Source: Bryobacterales bacterium (GTDB lineage: Bacteria > Acidobacteriota > Terriglobia > Bryobacterales > Bryobacteraceae). From it: a stretch of DNA of 12,792 bases. Location of the stretch: the NCBI GenBank assembly GCA_003132905.1, contig PKZC01000370.1, forward strand, positions 16,230 to 29,021, read 5' to 3'. The first letter of the stretch is position 1, and the number at the start of each line of letters is the position of its first letter. Below, piece after piece: positions 6,938-12,792 of this stretch. A model generated the notes under the pieces. It was not told the origin of the DNA, did not search any database, and saw only the letters and a list, made by a program, of their open reading frames with translations. The translations under genes were made by a program, and so were the position numbers.

Positions 6938-7315
6938 ATGCAGCTCCTCTACAAAGGCTTTAACCAGCGAGCGAATATCCGCAGTTATCGTTTCGATGGC
7001 GTTGTCCCCAGTGAGCGGCCCAGCAAGATAGTGAGGAATCTCGAATTCCTGCTGAGGTTGGACATGACGGTGCTGGCGGAGCATCGCATCCGGATTCAGG
7101 AAGCTCCTGCATTATGCCTGGGTATCCTGCAGAGCGCGCTGGCCACCCCAGGCGCGGATACCATTCCCTATTTGAGCTACACCATCACTCGCGGAGAGAT
7201 TCTGGCCTTTGCGTCGGCCCGTGATGCAGTCACCGAAGCCAAAGGCGCGCGGCGCAAGCATCGGCCGCCCTTCAAACCCACCACGCCCGCGCAGTGGAAA
7301 TGGCCGGGACAGTAA
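6938..7315 (+). CDS. Conserved-looking hypothetical protein
   Basis: A 125-residue protein that I do not recognise. It has no signal peptide and no membrane segment; the sequence looks like a mixed alpha/beta domain (MQLLYKGFNQRANIRSYRF opening, then LRLDMTVLAEHRIRIQEAPA and a C-terminal basic, proline-rich tail, about 103-125). The ATG at 6938, with GGAAGGTG (6922-6929) about 8 nt upstream, is preferred over a GTG at 6839 that would add 33 residues of low-quality sequence. It is read in the same direction as the cold-shock gene, 141 bp away, so it may be independent. It ends 3 bp before the convergent PQQ gene. An opposite-strand frame at 6566-7084 is a weaker alternative because it covers the cold-shock gene. 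Confidence 0.6.
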   Translation: MQLLYKGFNQRANIRSYRFDGVVPSERPSKIVRNLEFLLRLDMTVLAEHRIRIQEAPALCLGILQSALATPGADTIPYLSYTITRGEILAFASARDAVTEAKGARRKHRPPFKPTTPAQWKWPGQ

Positions 7316-7318
7316 GCT

Positions 7319-9223
7319 CTACGGCAGCGCGAACACGTTGAGCGTCAAGCCCGAGACAATGGCAACGTACTGCTTGCCATCCTTACCTTGGTAAGACATC
7401 GGATCCGCATTCCCCGCCCCATCCAGCTTCGCCGACCACAGTTCTTTACCGGTCTTCGAATCGAGTGCGCGGAACCGTTCGTCGCTGACGATTCCGGCAA
7501 ACACCAGGCCGCCCGCGGTCGCGATCGGACCCGCGAATCCTCCCGAGCGGCCGGTATTCTGCCTTTCTGGCCCCAGCTCCTCGGTGATTCCGAACGGCAC
7601 CTGCCAGGCGAACTCGCCCGTGTTGGCGTTCACCGCCGTCATCCGTCCCCATGGTGGTTTCTGGCAAGGCCAAGTCAGCTTCGATCCTTCTTTAATCGGC
7701 GCCGTAAAGGTGTGAAACGGACCCGGACCATCCACGCCGGCGCGCGTATATTCGAGCGGCGAGCCATGCTCGTCAAACGAATACTCCACACCGGGCTTCT
7801 TCTTTTCGGTCCAGCCCACCTGGCCCTGATCATGCGTATAAGCGAAGATGAATCCATCCTTGGGATCCACTGCCATGCCGCCCCAGTTAGTGCCTCCCGT
7901 TGCGCCCGGAAAAATGATAGTCGATTTTGGTGGCTTGTCCGGCTCCTGCAATAGGAACGGCGTGAACGGACCCGCGTTGTAAAACCCTCCGCTCCGCTCC
8001 ACCAGCGCTTTGCAAGCCGCGGCGTGTTCGGGCGTCGTGTCCTGGGCTGTCACCAGATCCTCGGGCTTGTAGTCCATCCGCGCCAGCGGCGGCGGCTTCA
8101 ACGGGAACGGCTGCGTGGGGGAATACCATTCGCCAGGCACATCACCCGCCGCGACTTTGCGCTCTTCTACGCCAAACACGGGCTTACCGGTCTCGCGATT
8201 CAAAATGAACATCCATCCCGTCTTGCCGATATCCGCAATCGCGGGTATTTTCTTGCCGTTCACCGTAATGTCGAGCAGAACCGGCGCAGGCGGATTATCG
8301 TAATCCCACAGATCATGATGGACCGTCTGGAAATACCATTTGAGCTTTCCCGTCTCCGCGTCCACAGCTACCACGCTGTTGCCGAAAAGATTCGCACCCG
8401 GCCGGTCGCCGCCGTAATAATTCGACGCCGGTCCGTCCACTGGCATATAAACGATGCCCCGCTGCTCGTCCGCCGTCATCTGAAACGCCCAGATATTGGT
8501 GCCGGAGCGGCCCTTCCAGCCGTCGTTCAACCAGGTCTCGTGACCCGTTTCACCCGGCTGCGGAACGGTGTGAAAATCCCACAGCTTCGCACCAGTCCGC
8601 GCATCGTACGCGCGCGTATCGCCCGGCGGACCGACCGGCAATTCCAACACACTTGCCCCCACCATCACTAGATTCCGAAAGATGGTCGGAACACCCCCGT
8701 ACCCAACAACCATATCCACGACGCCCTCTTTGCCGAACCCCGGATCGATCTTGCCGGTGGTGGCGTTCAGCGCGATCAGGTTACGCCCGGCGGTAAAGAT
8801 GATGCGCGGTGGATTCTGCTTGTCGCCTGGCCAATATGCCACGCCCCGCGTCGACGGGCGGGCGCCCGTCACGGTGTAGCTCCACACTTCCTTGCCCGTC
8901 ATTCCATCCAGCGCGACCACGCGCGCCGACGCCGTGATATATAGGATGCCGTTTACCACAATGGGCGTGGCTTCGGAGCCCCCTCCTCCGAATCGAGGCG
9001 CCGCCGCTTCACCTTTCAATGAAAACGTCCAGGCCGATTTCAGCGTATCGACGTTCTTGGTGTTGATTTGTGTCAGCGGCGAATAGCGCGTGCCGGCCAT
9101 ATCGTGGTTGTATGACGGCCAGTCGCCCTGGGCTGCTTTTACCTCTTCGGCCTTTCCGCTTGCCGCGAAGCAGGCCAGCACCGCACATGCGAGCAGAATC
9201 GTTTTTTGCAAAATTGTTGCCAT
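7319..9223 (-). CDS. Exported PQQ-dependent dehydrogenase (quinoprotein beta-propeller)
   Basis: A 634-residue quinoprotein that would oxidise an alcohol, aldose or related substrate in the periplasm, passing electrons from PQQ to ubiquinone or a cytochrome. An N-terminal signal peptide (1-25, hydrophobic 9-20, possible cleavage after SGKA) is followed by the conserved opening DWPSYNHDMAGTRYSPLTQI (34-53). Propeller-blade tryptophan-docking repeats of the A-x-D-x-x-TG-x-x-x-W kind recur at ALDGMTGKEVW (104-114), AYDARTGAKLW, AVDAETGKLKW, AVNANTGEFAW and ALDSKTGKELW. HHDLWDYD (302-309) is the active-site block with the catalytic aspartate. There is no adjacent Cys-Cys pair as in methanol dehydrogenase, no CxxCH heme motif, and no N-terminal multi-TM domain as in membrane glucose dehydrogenase, so it resembles the soluble GDH-like group. 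Substrate is undetermined. The ATG at 9223 has no strong Shine-Dalgarno. Divergent from the secreted-protein gene at 9288. Confidence 0.93.
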   Translation of the reverse strand: MATILQKTILLACAVLACFAASGKAEEVKAAQGDWPSYNHDMAGTRYSPLTQINTKNVDTLKSAWTFSLKGEAAAPRFGGGGSEATPIVVNGILYITASARVVALDGMTGKEVWSYTVTGARPSTRGVAYWPGDKQNPPRIIFTAGRNLIALNATTGKIDPGFGKEGVVDMVVGYGGVPTIFRNLVMVGASVLELPVGPPGDTRAYDARTGAKLWDFHTVPQPGETGHETWLNDGWKGRSGTNIWAFQMTADEQRGIVYMPVDGPASNYYGGDRPGANLFGNSVVAVDAETGKLKWYFQTVHHDLWDYDNPPAPVLLDITVNGKKIPAIADIGKTGWMFILNRETGKPVFGVEERKVAAGDVPGEWYSPTQPFPLKPPPLARMDYKPEDLVTAQDTTPEHAAACKALVERSGGFYNAGPFTPFLLQEPDKPPKSTIIFPGATGGTNWGGMAVDPKDGFIFAYTHDQGQVGWTEKKKPGVEYSFDEHGSPLEYTRAGVDGPGPFHTFTAPIKEGSKLTWPCQKPPWGRMTAVNANTGEFAWQVPFGITEELGPERQNTGRSGGFAGPIATAGGLVFAGIVSDERFRALDSKTGKELWSAKLDGAGNADPMSYQGKDGKQYVAIVSGLTLNVFALP

Positions 9224-9250
9224 CCGTTAGGCATGCTATCACGAGCCGAT

Positions 9251-9279
9251 TCAACCTGCCCACCACTGTGGTAGGTTGA
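9251..9279. promoter_or_regulatory. Dyad-symmetric element between divergent genes
   Basis: TCAACCT (9251-9257) and AGGTTGA (9273-9279) are complementary 7 bp arms. Nested inside is ACCAC-T-GTGGT (9262-9272), an 11 bp odd palindrome, leaving four unpaired bases (9258-9261) on one side. It sits in the 64 bp gap between the PQQ gene and the secreted-protein gene and ends 8 bp before the ATG at 9288, so it could act as an operator for one or both genes or as a hairpin masking the ribosome site. No T-run follows. Confidence 0.5.
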
Positions 9280-9287
9280 AAACTGCA

Positions 9288-9992
9288 ATGCGTCCAGCCT
9301 TTGTGTTCAGTATCGGTCTGTTGATCGCCGGAGTCTTCTTGCCCGCCTTTTGTCTCCGCGCGCAAGACCAAAAAGATCAAGACAAGAGCGCCAGTGAAAG
9401 CGCGGCCCGGGAAATTCAAGCCAAAGGCATGCCGCCCAGAACGGCGCCTACCGAGTATCAATCGCAAGCCAAAGCCGGAACGGTAACCATTGGCGCCGAG
9501 TTTATGGGCCATGCCGTTCCCACGCCCGAACAGCCGCTTACTTCCGAAGATTATGTGGTGGTGGAAGCCGGGTTCTTTGGTCCTCCGGACGCGAAGATCA
9601 GGCTGTCTCGCGATGACTTCTCATTGCGCATCAATGGTAAGAAGACGCTGTTGACGAGTGAGCCTTACGAGCTGGTTTTCCATTCCCTCAAAGATCCCGA
9701 ATGGCAGCCGCCGGAGTCGGGCGAGGCGAAGGAATCGAAAGGCGGGCTCACCACCGGTGGTGGCGGCGGCGGTGGCGACAAGCTTCCACCCATCCCTCCT
9801 AAGATGCCATTCCCGCTGCGACGGGCCATGGAGCAGCACGTTCAAAAGGCCGCGATGCAGGAAGGCGAGCGCCCGCTGCCCCAAGCCGGATTGCTGTTCT
9901 TCCAATATCGCGGCAAGCTGGAGAACATTAAATCGCTGGAGTTGGTCTACACGGGGGCCGCGGGCAAGGCGACTTTGGAACTGCAGCCGTAA
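9288..9992 (+). CDS. Secreted protein of unknown function with a glycine run
   Basis: A 234-residue protein with a signal peptide (1-25: hydrophobic 5-22, then AFCLRA and likely cleavage before QDQKDQ). The mature part has a charged linker (26-60), a beta-rich section (TVTIGAEFMGHAV 65-77; LTSEDYVVVEAGFFGP 84-99; DDFSLRINGKKTLL 109-122), a run of seven glycines at 157-163 with prolines after it, and a final beta-like section (AGLLFFQYRGKLENIKSLEL 200-219). I do not recognise a named domain; proteins of this layout occur in Acidobacteria as hypotheticals, by recollection. I choose the ATG at 9288 over a TTG at 9276, which lies inside the dyad element. Divergent from the PQQ dehydrogenase and convergent with the FAD oxidase (10 bp gap). 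Being exported, it may share the periplasm with the PQQ enzyme, but no functional link is shown. Confidence 0.8.
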   Translation: MRPAFVFSIGLLIAGVFLPAFCLRAQDQKDQDKSASESAAREIQAKGMPPRTAPTEYQSQAKAGTVTIGAEFMGHAVPTPEQPLTSEDYVVVEAGFFGPPDAKIRLSRDDFSLRINGKKTLLTSEPYELVFHSLKDPEWQPPESGEAKESKGGLTTGGGGGGGDKLPPIPPKMPFPLRRAMEQHVQKAAMQEGERPLPQAGLLFFQYRGKLENIKSLELVYTGAAGKATLELQP

Positions 9993-10017
9993 GCGCCCGG
10001 CGCTACGCCGGAGGCGC
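9993..10017. terminator. GC-rich hairpin between convergent genes, possible bidirectional terminator
   Basis: GCGCC-CGGCG (9993-10002), loop CTA (10003-10005) and CGCCG-GA-GGCGC (10006-10017) form a 10 bp GC stem with a 2 nt bulge. It begins directly after the TAA of the secreted-protein gene, and its 3 nt loop is exactly the TAG stop of the opposite-strand FAD oxidase. No T-run follows on either strand (AAATAAAT on the plus side), so canonical intrinsic termination is uncertain; it could be a processed 3' end or RNA-stabilising hairpin. Confidence 0.45.
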
Positions 10018-11352
10018 AAATAAATTCCCACGATTGAGCAGCCACTGCGGATCGAAGCGCCGTTTCACGTCCTTCATGCTTTCGATTTGCGCGGGCGTGT
10101 ATTGCATTTCGAGCAGATGCGCTTTGCGCTTGCCGAGCCCATGTTCGGCCGAGACGGTGCCGCCCAAACTCACGGCGTGACGCGCGAAATGACGCATCAA
10201 GCGCTGGCCGGTCTCAAACTCGTCAGGGGACTTGGGCAGGATGTTGACGTGTACGTGCGCGTCGCCGATGTGGCCGAAGATAACGTATTCAAGCCCGTGC
10301 TGCATCAACTCAGCATGATAAAACGCGAGCATCTCGTGATTGCGCGCGAGTGGGACGGCATAGTCGGAGCCAAGCTTCATAAAACCGCGGCGTCGCATGG
10401 TATCGTTCACCAGTTCGGGCAGCGCATGGCGGAAGCGGCGAAAGCGTTCGCCGTCCTGGTCGCTGGCCGCGAACCAACTATCTTCGGGCGCGTGATCGGC
10501 CCAGAAATCCACGTCGCCTTCTTCCTGCTCGATCAGCAGCGCCGCCGCGGCCCGGTTCGGGATTTCGGGATACTGGGGGCGCAGAAAATCGAGCGAGTTG
10601 GCATCGAAATACTCGATCATGCGAAGGCCGGGGATACGACGCCAGGCCTCCACCACGTCGAGCGCAGCGCCATCGCTGATCAGGAACACAATACCGGCGA
10701 TCACATCGGCGGGCGTCGGCAACAATTGCAGCTCGGCCTCGGTCACGATTCCGAGCGTGCCTTCGCTGCCCGTAAATAGGTCGATAAAATCCATTCCGGG
10801 CGCGAGCGGATAGCCGGCCGTGTTCTTGGTGGTGTTGGGCAGCGGAAGCTCGGGAACATCGAAATCCACTTTGTCGCCGCGCCTGACATCCAAAACGCGA
10901 CCGTCCATCAAAGCTACGCGCAAACCAAGAATGTGTTTCCGCGTGCTGCCGTAGCGGAAGCTGCGTGAGCCGCTGGCATCGGTCGCGATGTTTCCGCCGA
11001 TGCTGGCGGTGTTTTCGGTTGGATCGGGAGCGTAGAACTGGCTCGTTCTCGCGGCGGCGGCCTGTAGTGTTTCGAGCGAGACTCCCGCACCGGCGGTCGC
11101 ATGGCCTTGGTGAATTTCTAACCGTTGGAATTTCTCCATCGAGATTACCCAGCCGCCTTGCGCGACCCGTCCGCCGGTTACGCCTGTGCCTGCGCCGGAG
11201 ATGGTTACGGGGATCTTGTTGCGCGATGCTTCGCCAAGAATCTCGAGCAGCTCCGCTTCGCTTGAAGGAACACAAACTGTTTCTGCTTGGCCTTGGAATC
11301 CGGAGGCGTCGATCAGATAAGAGTCCATGGTGGGGTATTTCCGGCAGTCCAT
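10003..11352 (-). CDS. FAD-linked oxidase, GlcD / D-lactate dehydrogenase type
   Basis: A 449-residue flavoprotein of the PCMH/VAO fold that oxidises a 2-hydroxyacid (glycolate, D-lactate, D-2-hydroxyglutarate or similar) and passes electrons to the respiratory chain or a partner subunit. The FAD domain shows VCVPSSEAELLEIL (27-40), the pyrophosphate loop VTISGAGTGVTGG (49-61), then DPTENTASIGGNIATDASGS and the later FTGSEGTLGIVTEAELQL. The C-terminal substrate domain has GHIGDAHVHVNILP (metal-binding histidines of the GD-H-H element) and VSAEHGLGKRKA near the end, as expected. Length is normal. No iron-sulphur CxxCxxC motif and no GlcE/GlcF partner gene is beside it. Start: ATG at 11352, which sits 3 bp from an inverted repeat; an ATG at 11328 eight codons in is a real alternative, and neither has a good Shine-Dalgarno. 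It lies downstream of RNase J on the same strand. Confidence 0.92.
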   Translation of the reverse strand: MDCRKYPTMDSYLIDASGFQGQAETVCVPSSEAELLEILGEASRNKIPVTISGAGTGVTGGRVAQGGWVISMEKFQRLEIHQGHATAGAGVSLETLQAAAARTSQFYAPDPTENTASIGGNIATDASGSRSFRYGSTRKHILGLRVALMDGRVLDVRRGDKVDFDVPELPLPNTTKNTAGYPLAPGMDFIDLFTGSEGTLGIVTEAELQLLPTPADVIAGIVFLISDGAALDVVEAWRRIPGLRMIEYFDANSLDFLRPQYPEIPNRAAAALLIEQEEGDVDFWADHAPEDSWFAASDQDGERFRRFRHALPELVNDTMRRRGFMKLGSDYAVPLARNHEMLAFYHAELMQHGLEYVIFGHIGDAHVHVNILPKSPDEFETGQRLMRHFARHAVSLGGTVSAEHGLGKRKAHLLEMQYTPAQIESMKDVKRRFDPQWLLNRGNLFAPPA

Positions 11353-11355
11353 TCC

Positions 11356-11417
11356 GAGCCGCGACCGGGAGGGAGCGCTACCACGATCGGTGCAACGCTC
11401 CCTTCCGGTCGCGGCTC
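11356..11417. repeat. Long inverted repeat (REP-like) between RNase J and FAD oxidase
   Basis: Two 22 bp arms, 11356-11377 (starting GAGCCGCGACCGG) and 11396-11417 (ending CCGGTCGCGGCTC), are complementary at 21 of 22 positions around an 18 nt loop. The right arm overlaps the last two template bases of the RNase J stop codon (11416-11418), and the left arm ends 3 bp from the ATG at 11352, so the element fills the whole intergenic gap. No T-run follows the hairpin in the minus direction (next bases GGAATGGAC), so it does not look like an intrinsic terminator. Arms and size resemble extragenic palindromic repeats dispersed in some genomes. There is one copy in this window, so its dispersed nature is unproven. 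Confidence 0.8.
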
Positions 11418-12792
11418 AGACCTCCAGAATTACGGGCATGATCAGAGGACGGCGCTGCGTTTGCTTGTTCAGAAAGCGCTTCAAATCGGCGCGGATCTTT
11501 TCTTGCATCACGCCCCAGTCGGTGCGCTCCTCCTCGCTTGACGATTCCAGCGTCCGCGCCACCACCTGGCGCGCTTGTTGCAACAGGTCCGAGCCGTCTT
11601 CCAGCGACATGAATCCGCGGCTCACGATCTCAGGCAGCGTCTCGCTCTTGCCTGAGTGTTTGTTGATGGCGATGATCGGCAACACGAAGCCATCCTCGGA
11701 AAGATGCCGGCGGTCGCGGATTACGATATCCTCCACCACTTCGTCGATGGTCCCTGAATCGATACACACGCGGCCCACTTGGACCTTCTCGCCCCGGCGC
11801 GCGCCTAATTTATCAATTTCCAGCGTCTCGCCAGTTTCCAGCACAAACGAATCTTCGAGACCTGCGCTGCGCAAATGCTGCGCGAGAGACGCGTGCCGGG
11901 CAAGCTGCCGATATTCGCCGTGGACCGGAAGGAAATAACGCGGCCGAACCAGGTTCAACACCAGCTTCAGTTCTTCCACGCTACCGTGTCCGGACACATG
12001 CACGGGCGGATTCATGGAACCGTAAATCACATCCGCGCCGCGCTTGGCGAAATGGTTGATCATCCGGTAAATGCCCTTCTCGTTGCCGGGAATGATGCGA
12101 GCGCTTAGCGCCACTGTATCGCCCGGCTGCAGAGAGAGGTTCTTGTGATTGTCCACCGCGATGCGCGAGAGCGCGGACATCGGCTCGCCTTGCGTTCCGG
12201 AAGCAACTACGCACACTTTGCTCGGCTCGGTCTGCATGATGTCCTGCGGCCGCAGCAAAATTCCATCGGGTACCTGAAGCAGTCCCAGCGTATGCGCGAT
12301 CTCGGTGACGTTCAGCATGCTGCGGCCCAGAAACGCGACCTTCCGGCCGTATTCCGACGAAACATCCAGGATCTGCTGCAAACGGTGGATGGACGAGCTG
12401 AAGCACGAAATCACCAGCCGCTGCTCGGCGCGGTAGAAGATGTCTTCCAGGCGCGGCCGCACGGCGCGTTCGCTTTCCGTATAGCCGGGGCGATCGACGT
12501 TAGTCGAATCCGACATCAGCAGCAGTACGCCGCGCTTGCCGTATTCGGCCAGCGTGTGGAGATCGAACAGCTCGTTGTCGGTGGGAGTCGGGTCCACTTT
12601 GAAATCGCCGGTGTGAATGATGACGCCCAGCGGCGTCGTGATAGCCAGCGCCATGGAGCTGACGATGGAATGCGTGACGTGGATGAAGTCGATGCTGAAC
12701 GGGCCGATTTCGATTTTCGTCCCAGGCTTCACTTTGTGGAGTTTCGCCTGGTCTAGCAGCCCGTGTTCTTCCAGACGCCTTTCCACCAGCGC
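11416..12792 (-). CDS. rnj: Ribonuclease J, N-terminus cut by window edge
   Basis: An mRNA-decay and rRNA-processing nuclease (5'-3' exonuclease and endonuclease) of the metallo-beta-lactamase/beta-CASP family, acting in the cytosol. The 458 codons present cover the second half of the lactamase domain, the beta-CASP domain and the C-terminal part. Visible landmarks are VTHSIVSSMALAI (metal-binding H of motif 3), IIHTGDFKVDPTP (motif 4 D), LLLMSDSTNVDRPGYTESE (the RNase J DSTN signature), GRSMLNV, ASGTQGEPMSALSR, LSARIIPGNEKGIYRMI, VHVSGHGSVEELKL and RYFLPVHGEYRQL (C-terminal metal histidine). The frame is open at 12792, and family length of about 550 suggests roughly 100 residues, including the HxHxDH motif, lie beyond the edge. 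It ends in the TGA at 11416-11418, overlapping the inverted repeat. The oxidase gene follows on the same strand. Confidence 0.97.
   Translation of the reverse strand, partial: ALVERRLEEHGLLDQAKLHKVKPGTKIEIGPFSIDFIHVTHSIVSSMALAITTPLGVIIHTGDFKVDPTPTDNELFDLHTLAEYGKRGVLLLMSDSTNVDRPGYTESERAVRPRLEDIFYRAEQRLVISCFSSSIHRLQQILDVSSEYGRKVAFLGRSMLNVTEIAHTLGLLQVPDGILLRPQDIMQTEPSKVCVVASGTQGEPMSALSRIAVDNHKNLSLQPGDTVALSARIIPGNEKGIYRMINHFAKRGADVIYGSMNPPVHVSGHGSVEELKLVLNLVRPRYFLPVHGEYRQLARHASLAQHLRSAGLEDSFVLETGETLEIDKLGARRGEKVQVGRVCIDSGTIDEVVEDIVIRDRRHLSEDGFVLPIIAINKHSGKSETLPEIVSRGFMSLEDGSDLLQQARQVVARTLESSSEEERTDWGVMQEKIRADLKRFLNKQTQRRPLIMPVILEV

Noticed and set aside
6566..7084. Minus-strand open frame of 172 codons
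   Set aside because: It covers the whole cold-shock gene in antisense and part of the hypothetical gene; no domain or good start signal.
7388..8671. Plus-strand open frames of 188 and 215 codons
   Set aside because: Both are antisense to the PQQ dehydrogenase, which is intact over its full length.
10087..10779. Plus-strand open frame of 230 codons
   Set aside because: Antisense to the FAD-linked oxidase; no recognisable protein features.
10478..11275. Minus-strand open frame of 265 codons
   Set aside because: Alternate frame inside the oxidase gene with extreme arginine content; typical frame shadow.
11356..11417. Intrinsic terminator reading of the inverted repeat
   Set aside because: No T-run follows the stem in the direction of transcription and the 18 nt loop is long; a REP-like or RNA-processing element fits better.
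12145..12756. Plus-strand open frame of 203 codons
   Set aside because: Antisense to RNase J, whose motifs are unambiguous.
1..12792. CRISPR array, tRNA, insertion sequence or phage module
   Set aside because: No regularly spaced repeats, no cloverleaf-like sequence, no transposase or integrase motif was seen in any gap.

Overview
The window looks like chromosomal core DNA from a GC-rich, free-living bacterium. The encoded proteins (a soluble PQQ propeller dehydrogenase, a GlcD-type oxidase, RNase J, a bacterial RRM protein next to a cold-shock protein, and glycosyltransferases) and the general protein style fit Acidobacteria of the Solibacter/Bryobacter type. That assignment is inference from gene content and remembered style, not from a marker gene. 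I see no rRNA, tRNA, CRISPR array, transposase, phage gene or plasmid module. Coding density is high, and the three convergent gene pairs are packed very tightly: a 4 bp overlap, a 3 bp gap and a 10 bp gap.

Layout. (1) Positions 1-1091, minus strand: most of chorismate synthase (aroC), running off the left edge. (2) 1166-5643: a glycan-assembly block. Three plus-strand genes (a polytopic membrane protein with GT-C-like features, a GT4 glycosyltransferase and a GT2-type glycosyltransferase) form an apparent operon, met tail-to-tail by a second, membrane-anchored GT2 glycosyltransferase on the minus strand. (3) 5644-7315: a 309 bp gap with a recognisable extended -10 promoter, then a plus-strand row of small genes: an RRM RNA-binding protein, a very charged 68-residue protein, a cold-shock-domain protein and a 125-residue protein of unknown function. 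(4) 7319-9992: an exported PQQ-dependent dehydrogenase on the minus strand, divergent from a secreted protein of unknown function, with a dyad-symmetric element between them. (5) 10003-12792, minus strand: RNase J (its N-terminus lies beyond the right edge) followed by a GlcD-type FAD-linked oxidase. The 63 bp between these two is almost entirely one long, near-perfect inverted repeat.

How the genes fit together. The glycosyltransferase block probably builds part of a cell-surface polysaccharide or glycoconjugate: the membrane protein and the two GT2 enzymes would act at the cytoplasmic membrane and the GT4 enzyme in the cytosol. The RRM/charged protein/cold-shock row looks like a compact RNA-chaperone locus. 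RNase J, about 4 kb away, is a separate mRNA-decay gene. The PQQ enzyme and the FAD oxidase feed electrons from sugars or alcohols and from 2-hydroxyacids into respiration. aroC is shikimate-pathway housekeeping.

I do not find a clear new defence, mobile or biosynthetic system. The items most worth a second look are the RNase J/oxidase inverted repeat, the small RNA-binding gene row with a palindrome in its middle, and the dyad between the PQQ gene and its divergent neighbour.
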